Part shown: piece after piece, positions 43,165 to 51,468 of the stretch
Layout: every line of letters starts with the position of its first letter
Position numbering within the stretch: position 1 is the first letter of the stretch
Assembly: GCA_903932865.1 (NCBI GenBank)
Contig: CAIZHQ010000016.1
Coordinates: forward strand, 124,001 to 188,000
Reading direction: 5' to 3'
Source of the DNA: an uncultured Burkholderiales bacterium
GTDB lineage: Bacteria; Pseudomonadota; Gammaproteobacteria; Burkholderiales; Burkholderiaceae_C
DNA: 64,000 nucleotides
Made by a program: the position numbers and the translations under genes
Notes under the pieces: generated by a model
Seen by the model: only the letters and a program-made list of their open reading frames with translations
The model's database searches: none
What the model was told of the DNA's origin: nothing

Positions 43165-43599
43165 TTAGTAGCCGCCGCGACCGCCACCACCACCGCCGTA
43201 GCCGCCACCGCCGGAGCGATCGCCACCACCACCGTAGCCGCCGCCGCCGGAGCGACCGCCACCGCCGTAGCCGCCACCGCCGGAGCGGTCACCGCCACCG
43301 CCGTAACCACCGCCACCACCACCGAAACCACCGGTGCGAGGAGGACGTGCCTCCATCGGACGGGCTTCGTTCACGGTGATGCTGCGACCACCCAAAGATT
43401 GACCGTTCATGCCAGCGATAGCGGCTTGGGCTTCAGCATCGCTGCCCATTTCCACAAAACCGAAACCTTTGGAGCGGCCTGTGTCGCGCTCCATCATGAC
43501 TTTGGCGCTGGTGATGGCGCCGAATTCGCCGAATGCCTGTTGCAGGTCTTCGTCGCGAACGGTGTACGGCAGGTTGCCGACGTAAAGTTTATTGCCCAT
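43165..43599 (-). CDS. Glycine-rich RNA-binding protein (single RRM)
   Basis: A 144-aa protein with one RRM (residues 3-80) carrying both RNP motifs: KLYVGNLPY (RNP2) and GRSKGFGFVEM (RNP1). The C-terminal 55 residues are almost all Gly, Tyr, Arg, Ser and Asp in GGGGYGGGGDRS repeats, like cold-induced RNA chaperones of cyanobacteria and plants. AGGAG lies just before the ATG at 43599; the open frame continues upstream. About 290 bases of leader separate it from the next gene upstream, and a perfect TTGACA (-35, minus strand, 43769-43774) lies in it without a convincing -10. Cold induction is inferred from the family. Confidence 0.93.
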   Translation of the reverse strand: MGNKLYVGNLPYTVRDEDLQQAFGEFGAITSAKVMMERDTGRSKGFGFVEMGSDAEAQAAIAGMNGQSLGGRSITVNEARPMEARPPRTGGFGGGGGGYGGGGDRSGGGGYGGGGRSGGGGYGGGGDRSGGGGYGGGGGGRGGY

Positions 43600-43888
43600 G
43601 GGGACTCCTGAAAAACACATGAAAACAAAAGCGATGGGGTCCCGAAAGCACAACAAACCTGAAAAGTGCCGCCGTAGCGCGCGAAACTGACCGATCACCT
43701 CAAATGTGGCGTTTTACTAACGCGCACTGACAGATTATGGGGCATAGCGTCTAAATAACACCAAATTTTGTCAATGTTTCGTGATTAACCTTGTTTTAAA
43801 GAGCCCTCTTGTGTCATTTTGCACCACGAGCGCGCACCCAGCGAGGTCAAGCCCGTTGGCCACTCCCCGTGGCCAGAGCTGACCGATT

Positions 43889-44380
43889 TCAGCGCCAAAC
43901 ACCTGTGCGCACCAACTCTTGCCGCACCAAAGCCTGATACCGCAGGTTGTGGACAGGGGTGACCGAGTGGTAGGCGGCCACGCCAAACCAGGTGTTGCCG
44001 TGGCGCAGCATGACGCGTTTGAGATGCCAGGCTGCTACATGCGTGGCCACGCAGGGGTCCAGCAGTCGCTCAGGCGTGATGCCCCATTGCGACAGTTCAC
44101 GAAAGTGAATCGAGTTGATTTGGGCCATGCCCACATCGATGCTGCCATTGCGGTTGCGATTCACCACATGGGGGCGCATGCCCGACTCGACTTGCAAGAT
44201 GGCCCGCAGGATGTGCGGGTTGACACCATGACGTTGCGCTGCCGGCATGAGGCATTGGTCTGCGGCCAGGCTGGGAACCGGCCTGGCTTCGGTTGGAGTT
44301 TGGGCATGGGCAGCGGCGTGCGCCCACGCCAGCACACACATGCAAAAGGCCGCAGGATGCTGAAAGTCAATGCGCAACAA
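43889..44380 (-). CDS. Small exported lytic transglycosylase (SLT, IagB/VirB1-like)
   Basis: A 163-aa SLT-domain protein with the catalytic region AILQVESGMRPHVVNRNRNGSIDVGMAQINSIHF (split over residues 60-95; catalytic Glu in QVES) and the later FGVAAYHSVTP. Such small enzymes open peptidoglycan for pili and secretion systems. The start is uncertain: TTG at 44380 or 44377 gives a usable signal peptide ending AHAQ, while the ATG at 44341 leaves a very short one. Distinct from the larger transglycosylase downstream of proS. Confidence 0.85.
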   Translation of the reverse strand: MLRIDFQHPAAFCMCVLAWAHAAAHAQTPTEARPVPSLAADQCLMPAAQRHGVNPHILRAILQVESGMRPHVVNRNRNGSIDVGMAQINSIHFRELSQWGITPERLLDPCVATHVAAWHLKRVMLRHGNTWFGVAAYHSVTPVHNLRYQALVRQELVRTGVWR

Positions 44381-44502
44381 GGTAGATGAGACTCAAAGTT
44401 CGTGAAAACCGGGCAAAAAAGCTTCTCTTTGAGCATCGGCACGGTGACCCGTCTCTTGAGCCCCAAGCCCGGCGGACGGGCAGGTGAATCCATCACCAGC
44501 CT

Positions 44503-45159
44503 TCAGAGCTGGTGCACCGAAGCGATTGGCAGATGGGCGGGTATTTCGTAGTCAGCGATCAGCCAAGCGCGATCGGTGCTTTGACCCACTTGCGCCAAAT
44601 ACGCCTGAAGGCTGCGGATGGAGGCCTGGTCCAAAGAGACGAAAGGCTGGTCCAGCAGAGTGACCGTGGCGCCGCTGGAAAGCGCCGCCACCAGGCCCAC
44701 TTTGCGGCGGCTCCCGGTCGAGAGCATGTTGAGCCTTTTGTCTAGGTGTGGGGCCAACTGCAAGGTCTCGACCAGCTCGTTTTGCGTGGCGTCCGACCAA
44801 GCGGGTAAAGACAAGCGAAAGTGCGCCCAGCATTGCGCGGGTGTATCGCTTTCGTGCATCGGCAAACGCAGATCGGTCCAAAAAACCGCCGAATGCCGGG
44901 GCAGGGCCAAAGGGGCGGCCTCGCTCATCAGGCGCAGCTGCCCTGCAGTGGGTGCCAAATCACCGCTGAGCAAGCGCATCAAACTGGTCTTGCCCGAGCC
45001 TTCGTCGCCCAGCAAGGCGGAAAGACCTGCGGGCAGTTGCAGGTTGAAATCGCGAAAAAGCGGCAGTCCGACTGGTCCACCGCTGAGGCCGGTGACGCTC
45101 AGCACGGTGTTGTTGGACTCTGGGGCGGGGACAGCAGTCTGTTTCAGCATGCCCTGCAT
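44503..45159 (-). CDS. Degenerate ABC-type ATP-binding protein, solitary
   Basis: A 218-aa ABC ATPase-like protein with a good Walker A (GDEGSGKTS, residues 51-59), a signature-like LSTGSRRK (146-153) and a Walker B (TVTLLD, 165-170). The next residue, normally the catalytic Glu, is Gln (DQPF). The Q-loop position reads AVFWTDLRL with no Gln, and the H-loop position reads LIADYE with no His. It should bind ATP but may hydrolyse it poorly. No permease is adjacent. It faces away from nudB across an AT-rich 195-base gap. Resemblance to CcmA-type small ATPases is only general. Confidence 0.75.
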   Translation of the reverse strand: MQGMLKQTAVPAPESNNTVLSVTGLSGGPVGLPLFRDFNLQLPAGLSALLGDEGSGKTSLMRLLSGDLAPTAGQLRLMSEAAPLALPRHSAVFWTDLRLPMHESDTPAQCWAHFRLSLPAWSDATQNELVETLQLAPHLDKRLNMLSTGSRRKVGLVAALSSGATVTLLDQPFVSLDQASIRSLQAYLAQVGQSTDRAWLIADYEIPAHLPIASVHQL

Positions 45160-45354
45160 GCTAGCAGCAGGTCCATCTGAGCTCTGGCGTTTAAAAATCT
45201 GACAGCAATTGGCAATTACTTTTAAACTTTTAAAAATTTTTTGCTCAAGCGACGGCAGGCTTGATGCGCTGAACGGCGAGCTTTCCCGTGTTCAACAAGG
45301 GGCTGACTACAATGAATTGATCTTCTGGTCATTCATTTGGAGTCTGCCCCGTCC

Positions 45355-45840
45355 ATGTTGCAACCGCTCCACCCATTGCCTGCCGCTTTCAAAATTCCGG
45401 AGTCGGTGCTGGTGGTCATCTTCACGCCCGAGCAAGAGGTCTTGCTGATCCGGCGTGCCGATTGGGGCACTTGGCAATCGGTCACGGGCAGCAAGGACCA
45501 CCCCGAAGAAAGCTGGCTCGACACGGCCATCCGCGAAGTGCAGGAAGAAACCGGCATTGACGCCCGTCACCCGAGTTGCCGCCTGCAAGACTGGGAACTG
45601 GAAAACGTGTATGACATTTACCCCGCTTGGCGTTGGCGCTATGCGCCGGGTGTGAGCCGCAATACGGAGCGGGTGTTTGGCCTGAGTGTGCCGAAACGCA
45701 TGCCTGTGGTGCTCAGCCCGCGCGAGCACACCGACGCGCAATGGCTGCCTTGGCATGCTGCAGCCGATCAGTGTTTTTCTCCCTCCAACGCCGAAGCCAT
45801 CCTGATGCTGCCGCGTTTTGTGCCGCCCACCTTGCGATGA
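45355..45840 (+). CDS. nudB: Dihydroneopterin triphosphate diphosphatase NudB
   Basis: NudB removes pyrophosphate from dihydroneopterin triphosphate in folate synthesis. The 161-aa protein has SVLVVIFTPEQEVLLIRR at the start and the NudB-type Nudix box WQSVTGSKDHPEESWLDTA...REVQEETGI. The ATG at 45355 is preferred to a TTG at 45337. The folate link is reinforced by folE 2 kb downstream on the same strand. Its stop overlaps the next gene as ATGA. Confidence 0.92.
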   Translation: MLQPLHPLPAAFKIPESVLVVIFTPEQEVLLIRRADWGTWQSVTGSKDHPEESWLDTAIREVQEETGIDARHPSCRLQDWELENVYDIYPAWRWRYAPGVSRNTERVFGLSVPKRMPVVLSPREHTDAQWLPWHAAADQCFSPSNAEAILMLPRFVPPTLR

Positions 45841-46592
45841 AGCCCGAACGCCACGAGCACCCGGTTTTGCGGGTGGCCACTTACAACATCCACAAAGGCG
45901 TGCAAGGCCTGGGCCCTGCAAGGCGTCTTGAAATTCACAACTTGGGCCATGCGGTCGAGCAGCTCGACGCCGACATTGTGTGCCTGCAAGAGGTGCGCCG
46001 CGAGCATCGCCGCGAAGCGGCTCATTTCAGGCATTGGCCCAGCCTGCCGCAAGCCGAGTATTTGGCCCCCGAAGGGTACGAGGCCGTTTACCGCACCAAC
46101 GCCATCACACGCCACGGCGAGCACGGCAACGCCTTGCTCTCACGCTGGCCCGTGCTCTCGCATCAGCACCGCGACATCTCGGACCACCGATTTGAGCAGC
46201 GCGGTTTTTTGCACACCCAGCTGGAGGTGGTGGACCGCGTGGTGCATGTGCTGGTGGTGCACCTGGGGCTGGTGCCTGCCAGCCGCGTGCGTCAGTTGGC
46301 GCAGTTGCTGGCGCACATCACGCAAGACATCCCGGCCCATGAGCCGGTGCTGGTGGCGGGCGACTTCAATGACTGGGGTACGGGTTTGGGGCGGCGCATG
46401 GCGCAGGCCGGGTTTCGGGAGTGGCGCGAGCAACCCACACCCACCTACCCCTCCCGATTGCCTCTGAACCAGCTCGACCATGTGTACGCTCGCGGTCTGA
46501 CCCCTGTGCACGCCATGGTGCCTTCGGGTCGCATCTGGCAGCGCATGTCTGACCATTTGCCACTGGTGGCTGAATTTGCCTGGAACGACTGA
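45837..46592 (+). CDS. Endonuclease/exonuclease/phosphatase family protein
   Basis: A 251-aa member of the metal-dependent EEP superfamily. Core motifs are visible in order: RVATYNIHKGVQ (residues 15-26), VCLQEVRREH (metal-binding Glu, near residue 50), LVAGDFNDW (near 180), LDHVYARG (near 217) and MSDHLPLVAEF (catalytic His, near 242). The family includes nucleases and phospholipases. It lies directly before a cardiolipin synthase with a two-base gap, as E. coli YbhP precedes ClsB, so a lipid-related role is plausible. Confidence 0.92.
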   Translation: MKPERHEHPVLRVATYNIHKGVQGLGPARRLEIHNLGHAVEQLDADIVCLQEVRREHRREAAHFRHWPSLPQAEYLAPEGYEAVYRTNAITRHGEHGNALLSRWPVLSHQHRDISDHRFEQRGFLHTQLEVVDRVVHVLVVHLGLVPASRVRQLAQLLAHITQDIPAHEPVLVAGDFNDWGTGLGRRMAQAGFREWREQPTPTYPSRLPLNQLDHVYARGLTPVHAMVPSGRIWQRMSDHLPLVAEFAWND

Positions 46593-46594
46593 GC

Positions 46595-47821
46595 ATGCGG
46601 CACAACCCGGCATTGCGTGAAGGCCATCAGGTCCGCCTCATCGAGGGAGGGCAGGATTACTTTGGGGTCTTGGTCGCAGCACTCGACCAAGCCTGCTCTC
46701 ATGTGCTGCTGGAAACCTATATTTTTGACCTCCATGGCGCTGCAGTGCGGGTGGCCGAGGCCTTGGAGCGAGCGGCTTTGCGCGGTGTGCGTGTGTGGCT
46801 GGTGGTGGACGGCGTGGGCTCGCCCCAGTTGCCCGAGGTCTGGCGCACGCGCTTTGCACAATCGGGGGTTGATTGGCGGGTGTATGCCCCCTTAGGCACC
46901 ATGGGCTTGCTCCTTCCCAGCCGCTGGCGGCGCTTGCACCGCAAACTGTGCGTGGTGGACGGGCACACTGCCTTTTGTGGCGGTATCAACATCCTGGACG
47001 ATTGGTACGACCCGCACCACGGCAGCTTGGCCCAGCCCCGGCTGGACTTTGCCGTCAGTGCGCAGGGCGAACTGGTGGTCCACATCCAAGACAGTATGTC
47101 CCAACTGTGGTGGCGCTTGCAGGGCGTCAAGCACGCCCGCGAGCGCAAGCTTCCACAATCGCTGCATTCGTTCAAAACAGCAGGCCTGCCGCTGCCCTGG
47201 AAGCAGCCGCTGCCTTTGCCGGACGGCTCACCACCGCCCAGCCGAGCCGCCTTACTGCTTCGCGACAACGTGCTGCACCGCACCCAGATCGAGCGCGCTT
47301 ACCTCAAGGCCATTGGCATGGCCCGGCACGAAGTGCTGATCGCCAACGCCTACTTTTTGCCAGGCCGCAGGTTGCGTCAGGCTTTGGTTCACGCAGCCCG
47401 GCGTGGGGTTCGCGTGCGCTTGCTGCTGCAAGGGCGTTATGAATACTTCATGCAGTACCACGCAGCCCGCCCGGTTTATGGCACCTTGCTGGCCGCAGGT
47501 GTCGAAATCTACGAATACAACGCGAGTTTTTTGCATGCCAAAGTGGCCGTGGTGGACCCCGACAATGAGCGGCCCTGGGCCACGGTGGGCTCGTCCAACC
47601 TTGACCCGCTCAGCCTTTTGCTGGCCAGAGAGGCCAATGTGGTGGTGGCCGACCGCTTGTTTGCGCAACAACTGCACCGGCGTTTGGTTCAGGTGATTGC
47701 GTCACAAAGCACGCCTGTTTCTGCGGCCTTTGGCCAAAGGCATTGGCACCAGCGACTGCGCGATCGCCTCGCTTTTGGCCTCATGCGCATGGCACTTTTC
47801 ATCACAGGGCACCGGTATTGA
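46595..47821 (+). CDS. clsB: Cardiolipin synthase ClsB (phospholipase D family)
   Basis: ClsB makes cardiolipin by phosphatidyl transfer. The 408-aa protein carries two HKD motifs: HRKLCVVDGHTAFCGGIN near residue 113 and HAKVAVVDPDNERPWATVGSSN (split) near residue 310. It lacks the N-terminal transmembrane pair of ClsA, which fits ClsB. It follows the EEP gene, as clsB follows ybhP in E. coli. Confidence 0.94.
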   Translation: MRHNPALREGHQVRLIEGGQDYFGVLVAALDQACSHVLLETYIFDLHGAAVRVAEALERAALRGVRVWLVVDGVGSPQLPEVWRTRFAQSGVDWRVYAPLGTMGLLLPSRWRRLHRKLCVVDGHTAFCGGINILDDWYDPHHGSLAQPRLDFAVSAQGELVVHIQDSMSQLWWRLQGVKHARERKLPQSLHSFKTAGLPLPWKQPLPLPDGSPPPSRAALLLRDNVLHRTQIERAYLKAIGMARHEVLIANAYFLPGRRLRQALVHAARRGVRVRLLLQGRYEYFMQYHAARPVYGTLLAAGVEIYEYNASFLHAKVAVVDPDNERPWATVGSSNLDPLSLLLAREANVVVADRLFAQQLHRRLVQVIASQSTPVSAAFGQRHWHQRLRDRLAFGLMRMALFITGHRY

Positions 47822-47908
47822 TGGGTGGGGAAAGCAGAAAAAAAGAAGAAAAGAGGCCAAACCCCCTGATCGCTGTGCGCCGATCAATCGCTGTTACGAT
47901 CAACTCCC

Positions 47909-48643
47909 ATGTTAATGAAATCTCCAGACGCCATGACTGCTTCTGCCGCCACGCCCGACGACGAAGGCGTACCCGTATCCGTCAAAATCCGCGAGCGCAT
48001 TCACGCTGCCCGAAAGCGGTTCCACGCCAACGACAACATCGCCGAGTTCATCGAGCCGGGCGAATTGGAAAAACTGTTGGATGAGGTGACCGGCAAAATG
48101 GCCGGTGTTTTGGACAGTTTGGTGATCGATACTGTCAACGACCACAACACAGGCGATACCGCCCGCCGGGTGGCCAAGATGTACCTGAAAGAAGTGTTCA
48201 AGGGCCGTTATGTCGAAGCCCCTGAGATCACCGAATTCCCCAATGCCGAACACCTGAACGAGCTGATGATCGTTGGCCCCATCACGGTGCGCAGCGCCTG
48301 CAGCCACCACTTTTGCCCGGTGATTGGCAAGATTTGGATCGGCGTGTTGCCCAACGAGCACACCAACGTGATTGGCCTGTCCAAGTACGCCCGTTTGGCT
48401 GAATGGATCATGGGGCGTCCCCAGATCCAAGAAGAAGCGGTGGTGCAGCTGGCCGACTTGATCCAGCGCAAAACCCAGCCCGATGGTTTGGCCATCGTCA
48501 TGGAAGCCAGCCACTACTGCATGGGCTGGCGCGGCGTGAAAGACATGGACAGCAAGATGATCAACTCGGTCATGCGCGGTGCCTTTCTCAAAGACCCGAA
48601 CCTGCGCCGCGAATTTTTGTCATTGATTCCCAAAAAGGATTGA
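47909..48643 (+). CDS. folE: GTP cyclohydrolase I FolE
   Basis: FolE converts GTP to dihydroneopterin triphosphate, the first step of folate and pterin synthesis and the reaction just before NudB. The 244-aa protein has HNTGDTARRVAKMY near residue 75, the zinc/catalytic block SACSHHFCPVIGKIWIGVLP near residue 130 and ASHYCMGWRGV near residue 205. In-frame ATGs at 47909, 47915 and 47933 are all possible starts. A BLUF photoreceptor gene begins three bases after its stop. Confidence 0.96.
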   Translation: MLMKSPDAMTASAATPDDEGVPVSVKIRERIHAARKRFHANDNIAEFIEPGELEKLLDEVTGKMAGVLDSLVIDTVNDHNTGDTARRVAKMYLKEVFKGRYVEAPEITEFPNAEHLNELMIVGPITVRSACSHHFCPVIGKIWIGVLPNEHTNVIGLSKYARLAEWIMGRPQIQEEAVVQLADLIQRKTQPDGLAIVMEASHYCMGWRGVKDMDSKMINSVMRGAFLKDPNLRREFLSLIPKKD

Positions 48644-48645
48644 CC

Positions 48646-49068
48646 ATGTTGGTACGCCTGCTTTACGCCAGCCGTGTGGTGGATGACCGCCCTGAAACCA
48701 TCGAAGCCATTTTGGCGCGCTCGCGCCAGTTCAACCCCAGCACCGGCATAACCGGCATCCTTTGCTATGGCGGCGGTATCTTTTTGCAAGCCATCGAAGG
48801 CGGACGCAGCGCGGTGAGCGAACTGTATGGCCACATCCAAAAAGATGCGCGCCACAAAGACGTGGTTTTGTTGCACTACGAAGAAATCTCTGAGCGCCGT
48901 TTTGGCGGTTGGACCATGGGCCAGGTCGATGCTTCGCGCGTCAACACCAACATCCTGCTCAAGTATTCCGAGCGGGCCGAGCTCGACCCGTACAACGTGT
49001 CGGGCAAAGTTTCACTGGCCTTGCTGGAAGAGCTCATGGCCACCGCGTCGATCATCGGGCGCGCTTAA
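48646..49068 (+). CDS. BLUF-domain blue-light photoreceptor (FAD), stand-alone
   Basis: BLUF proteins sense blue light through FAD bound by a small ferredoxin-like fold. The 140-aa protein is essentially one BLUF domain plus about 45 residues. Photocycle residues are all in place: Tyr7 (RLLYASR), Asn30 (FNPSTGITG), Gln48 (FLQAIEG), Trp89 and Met91 (FGGWTMG); the Tyr-Gln and Gln-Trp spacings agree with AppA and PixD to within one residue. No output domain is attached, so it must signal by protein contact as PixD does. It is only two bases from folE and so should share its mRNA. Confidence 0.95.
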   Translation: MLVRLLYASRVVDDRPETIEAILARSRQFNPSTGITGILCYGGGIFLQAIEGGRSAVSELYGHIQKDARHKDVVLLHYEEISERRFGGWTMGQVDASRVNTNILLKYSERAELDPYNVSGKVSLALLEELMATASIIGRA

Positions 49069-49083
49069 ATCCCCTTCACGTCA

Positions 49084-49103
49084 AGCCCCGCAAGGGGCTT
49101 TTT
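49084..49103 (+). terminator. Rho-independent terminator after the BLUF gene
   Basis: A 6-bp stem (AGCCCC / GGGGCT) with a GCAA loop is followed by TTTTT. It closes the folE-BLUF transcript eight bases before the next gene. Confidence 0.75.
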
Positions 49104-49110
49104 CACGTTC

Positions 49111-49989
49111 ATGCCCTTGAGTGCGCTTGCCCTGGTCGTTCTGGCGGGTTTCATCCACGCCTGTTGGAACATTGCGGCCAAAAAAGCCGGTGGCGACGTG
49201 CGCTTTATCGCCTTCACTTCGGTGGTATTGATGGTATTTTGGGCGCCCGTGGGCCTGTGGGTGGGCTGGACGCAGGTGCCTGCCTGGGGCCTGCTGGAGT
49301 GGGGTCTGGTGCTGGCCAGTGCCTTGCTGCACATTGTGTATTTCATCGTGTTGCTGAGCGGCTACCGCAAGGCAGACCTGACCGTCGTGTACCCGCTGGC
49401 ACGAGGCTCGGGGCCGTTGCTCTCGTCCATGGTGGCGATTTTCTTCTTCGGCGAGCAGATTTCGTCACTGGGACTTATGGGCATCCTGTGCGTGGTGGGC
49501 GGCGTGTTTTTGATTGCGGGTGGCCCGGCGCTTTGGCAAGCCGCGCAAGACCCGCAGCAGCAAGCGCGTGTGCGCACCGGCATTTTTTATGGCGGCATCA
49601 CCGGCTTGTTCATCGCCAGTTACACCGTGGTCGATGGCTATGCCATCAAGGTGGCGCTGATGTCGCCCATTGTGGTGGAGTACTTTGGCAACCTGTTGCG
49701 CCTGATTTTTTTGACCCCCACTTTGCTGCGCGATCGACCGACTGTGTGGGCGCTGTGGCTGCAGCAAAGGCGCTATGCGATGGTCGTTGGCATCTTCAGC
49801 CCTGTGTCTTACGTGCTGGTGCTGTACGCCCTGCAGGTGGCACCGCTGTCGCATGTGGCTCCGGCGCGCGAGGTGTCCATGCTTTTTGCGGCTTTGCTGG
49901 GTGGGCATCTGCTGGGTGAAAAAGACCGAGGCCCACGCATTGCCGGAGCCGTGCTGATTGCCGCAGGCGTCATGGCTTTGGGGTGGTGA
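49111..49989 (+). CDS. EamA-family (DMT) transporter
   Basis: A 292-aa inner-membrane protein of the drug/metabolite transporter superfamily with ten hydrophobic segments arranged as two EamA repeats (about residues 1-140 and 150-292). Recognisable pieces are FIHACWNIAAKKAGG at the N-terminus, VVYPLARGSGPLLSS and a second-repeat VAPAREVSMLFAALLGGHLLGE. Substrates range from amino acids to metabolites; none can be assigned here. Confidence 0.92.
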   Translation: MPLSALALVVLAGFIHACWNIAAKKAGGDVRFIAFTSVVLMVFWAPVGLWVGWTQVPAWGLLEWGLVLASALLHIVYFIVLLSGYRKADLTVVYPLARGSGPLLSSMVAIFFFGEQISSLGLMGILCVVGGVFLIAGGPALWQAAQDPQQQARVRTGIFYGGITGLFIASYTVVDGYAIKVALMSPIVVEYFGNLLRLIFLTPTLLRDRPTVWALWLQQRRYAMVVGIFSPVSYVLVLYALQVAPLSHVAPAREVSMLFAALLGGHLLGEKDRGPRIAGAVLIAAGVMALGW

Positions 49990-49990
49990 G

Positions 49991-50815
49991 GTGCGCACTG
50001 TGTCATTGATCGGCTGCGATTTCTCCAGCAGCCCCAGCAAACGCAAACCCATCGTGCTGGCGCTGGGCCAAGCACGGCAGGGCAGGGTGCAGCTGCAAGC
50101 CCTGCAGACCTTTGACACGCTGTCTGCGTTTGGCGCATGGCTTTCGCAACCCGCCGAATGGGTGGGCGGTTTTGACTTGCCTTTTGGACTACCGCGAGAA
50201 CTGGTCAAAAACCTGGGTTGGCCCACCGACTGGGCCGCTTGCATGGACCACTACTGCGCCCTGGACCGTGCCCAAATTCGCGAGCAGTTTGCGGCGTTTT
50301 GCAATGCCCGTCCGGTGGGCGGCAAGTTCGCGCACCGCGCCGCCGACCGGCCCGCAGGCTCCAGCCCCTCCATGAAATGGGTCAACCCACCCGTGGCCTA
50401 CATGCTGCACGCAGGCGTGCCCTTGCTGCGTCAGGCGGGCGTGCACCTGCCCGGCCTGCACGCGGGCGATGCCCGCCGTGTGGCGCTGGAGGCCTACCCC
50501 GGCCTGCTGGCGCGCGAGGTGCTGGGCAACCAAAGCTACAAAAGCGACGACAAAGCCAAACATACGCCAGAACGTTTGCTGGCCCGGCGCGAACTGCTGA
50601 GCGCGCTGGAGCGCAGCCAAACCCGATTGGGCCTGCGCCTGGTAGCCAGCAACGCGATGCTGGGGCATCTCGCCGATGATGCGAGCGGCGACAGCCTTGA
50701 CGCCACCTTGTGCCTGATGCAAGCGGCTTGGGCGCATCAGCAACACGAAGCGGGGCACCCGCAATACGGCTTGCCGCCGTTTGATCCGCTGGAGGGGTGG
50801 ATCGTGACGGCCTGA
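49991..50815 (+). CDS. DUF429 domain protein
   Basis: A 274-aa DUF429 protein, a family with a predicted RNase H-like fold but no settled function. The signatures SLIGCDFSSSPSKRKPIVLA near the start and WVGGFDLPFGLPRELV near residue 60 carry the conserved aspartates expected of such a fold; ALEAYPGLLAREVLG and GDSLDATLCLMQAAWA follow. The GTG at 49991, one base after the EamA stop, is the most natural start; the frame also opens inside the EamA gene. Confidence 0.85.
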   Translation: MRTVSLIGCDFSSSPSKRKPIVLALGQARQGRVQLQALQTFDTLSAFGAWLSQPAEWVGGFDLPFGLPRELVKNLGWPTDWAACMDHYCALDRAQIREQFAAFCNARPVGGKFAHRAADRPAGSSPSMKWVNPPVAYMLHAGVPLLRQAGVHLPGLHAGDARRVALEAYPGLLAREVLGNQSYKSDDKAKHTPERLLARRELLSALERSQTRLGLRLVASNAMLGHLADDASGDSLDATLCLMQAAWAHQQHEAGHPQYGLPPFDPLEGWIVTA

Positions 50816-50947
50816 GGGGTTTTGGAAGTTTTCTTTGGTATTATTTTTGGTCAATTTTTGGATTCTTAAGAAGCTTTCGTTTTCCTGAGGGCCAAACAGC
50901 AAAGCTGTCCAATGTCATCCGTCAAATTCAGAAAAAGACATCGCACC

Positions 50948-51466
50948 ATGCGCATTGAAGTCGATGACCTGAGCCGCCCCCAAGTTCATGCGCTGCTGCG
51001 CGAGCACTTGGCCCACATGCACGCCTTGAGTCCACCTGAACAAGTTTTTGCTTTGGACTTGAGCCGGCTCAGGACGCCTGAAATCACCTTCTGGACACTT
51101 TGGGAAAACGATGAATTGCTGGGTTGCGTGGCACTCAAGGCCCTCTCAGCCAAGCATGGCGAAGTCAAGTCCATGCGCACAACAGACCAACACCGTGGCC
51201 GTGGCGCTGGCCGTGCTTTGCTCGTTCAAGTGGTGGAAACGGCCACGCAACGCGGGTACCTCAAATTGAGTCTTGAAACAGGGACACATCCCGCATTCAC
51301 GCCCGCACAGCAGCTGTACCGAAGCATGGGTTTCAAGGCCTCAGGGCCGTTCGCAGACTACGAGACCAACCCACACAGTTTGTTCATGGAATTGGAACTG
51401 TTGATCAGAGACAGATCAGCAAACAGGGACCAAATTGGCAGCGCTGTTGGCCCCTTTGAAAGTTGA
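50948..51466 (+). CDS. GNAT family N-acetyltransferase (first of three)
   Basis: A 172-aa GNAT enzyme. The acetyl-CoA motif A is RTTDQHRGRGAGRALL near residue 80, followed by the SLETGTHPAFTPAQQLYRSMGF motif typical of small-molecule acetyltransferases related to YsnE. The ATG at 50948 is preferred to the in-frame ATG at 50912, which adds a basic stretch not typical of the family. The substrate is unknown. It is followed closely by a cysteine hydrolase. Confidence 0.88.
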   Translation: MRIEVDDLSRPQVHALLREHLAHMHALSPPEQVFALDLSRLRTPEITFWTLWENDELLGCVALKALSAKHGEVKSMRTTDQHRGRGAGRALLVQVVETATQRGYLKLSLETGTHPAFTPAQQLYRSMGFKASGPFADYETNPHSLFMELELLIRDRSANRDQIGSAVGPFES

Positions 51467-51468
51467 AA

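Noticed and set aside
43165-43330. CRISPR or satellite reading of the GC-rich repeats
   Set aside because: They encode the glycine-rich tail of the RRM protein in frame and have no spacer structure.
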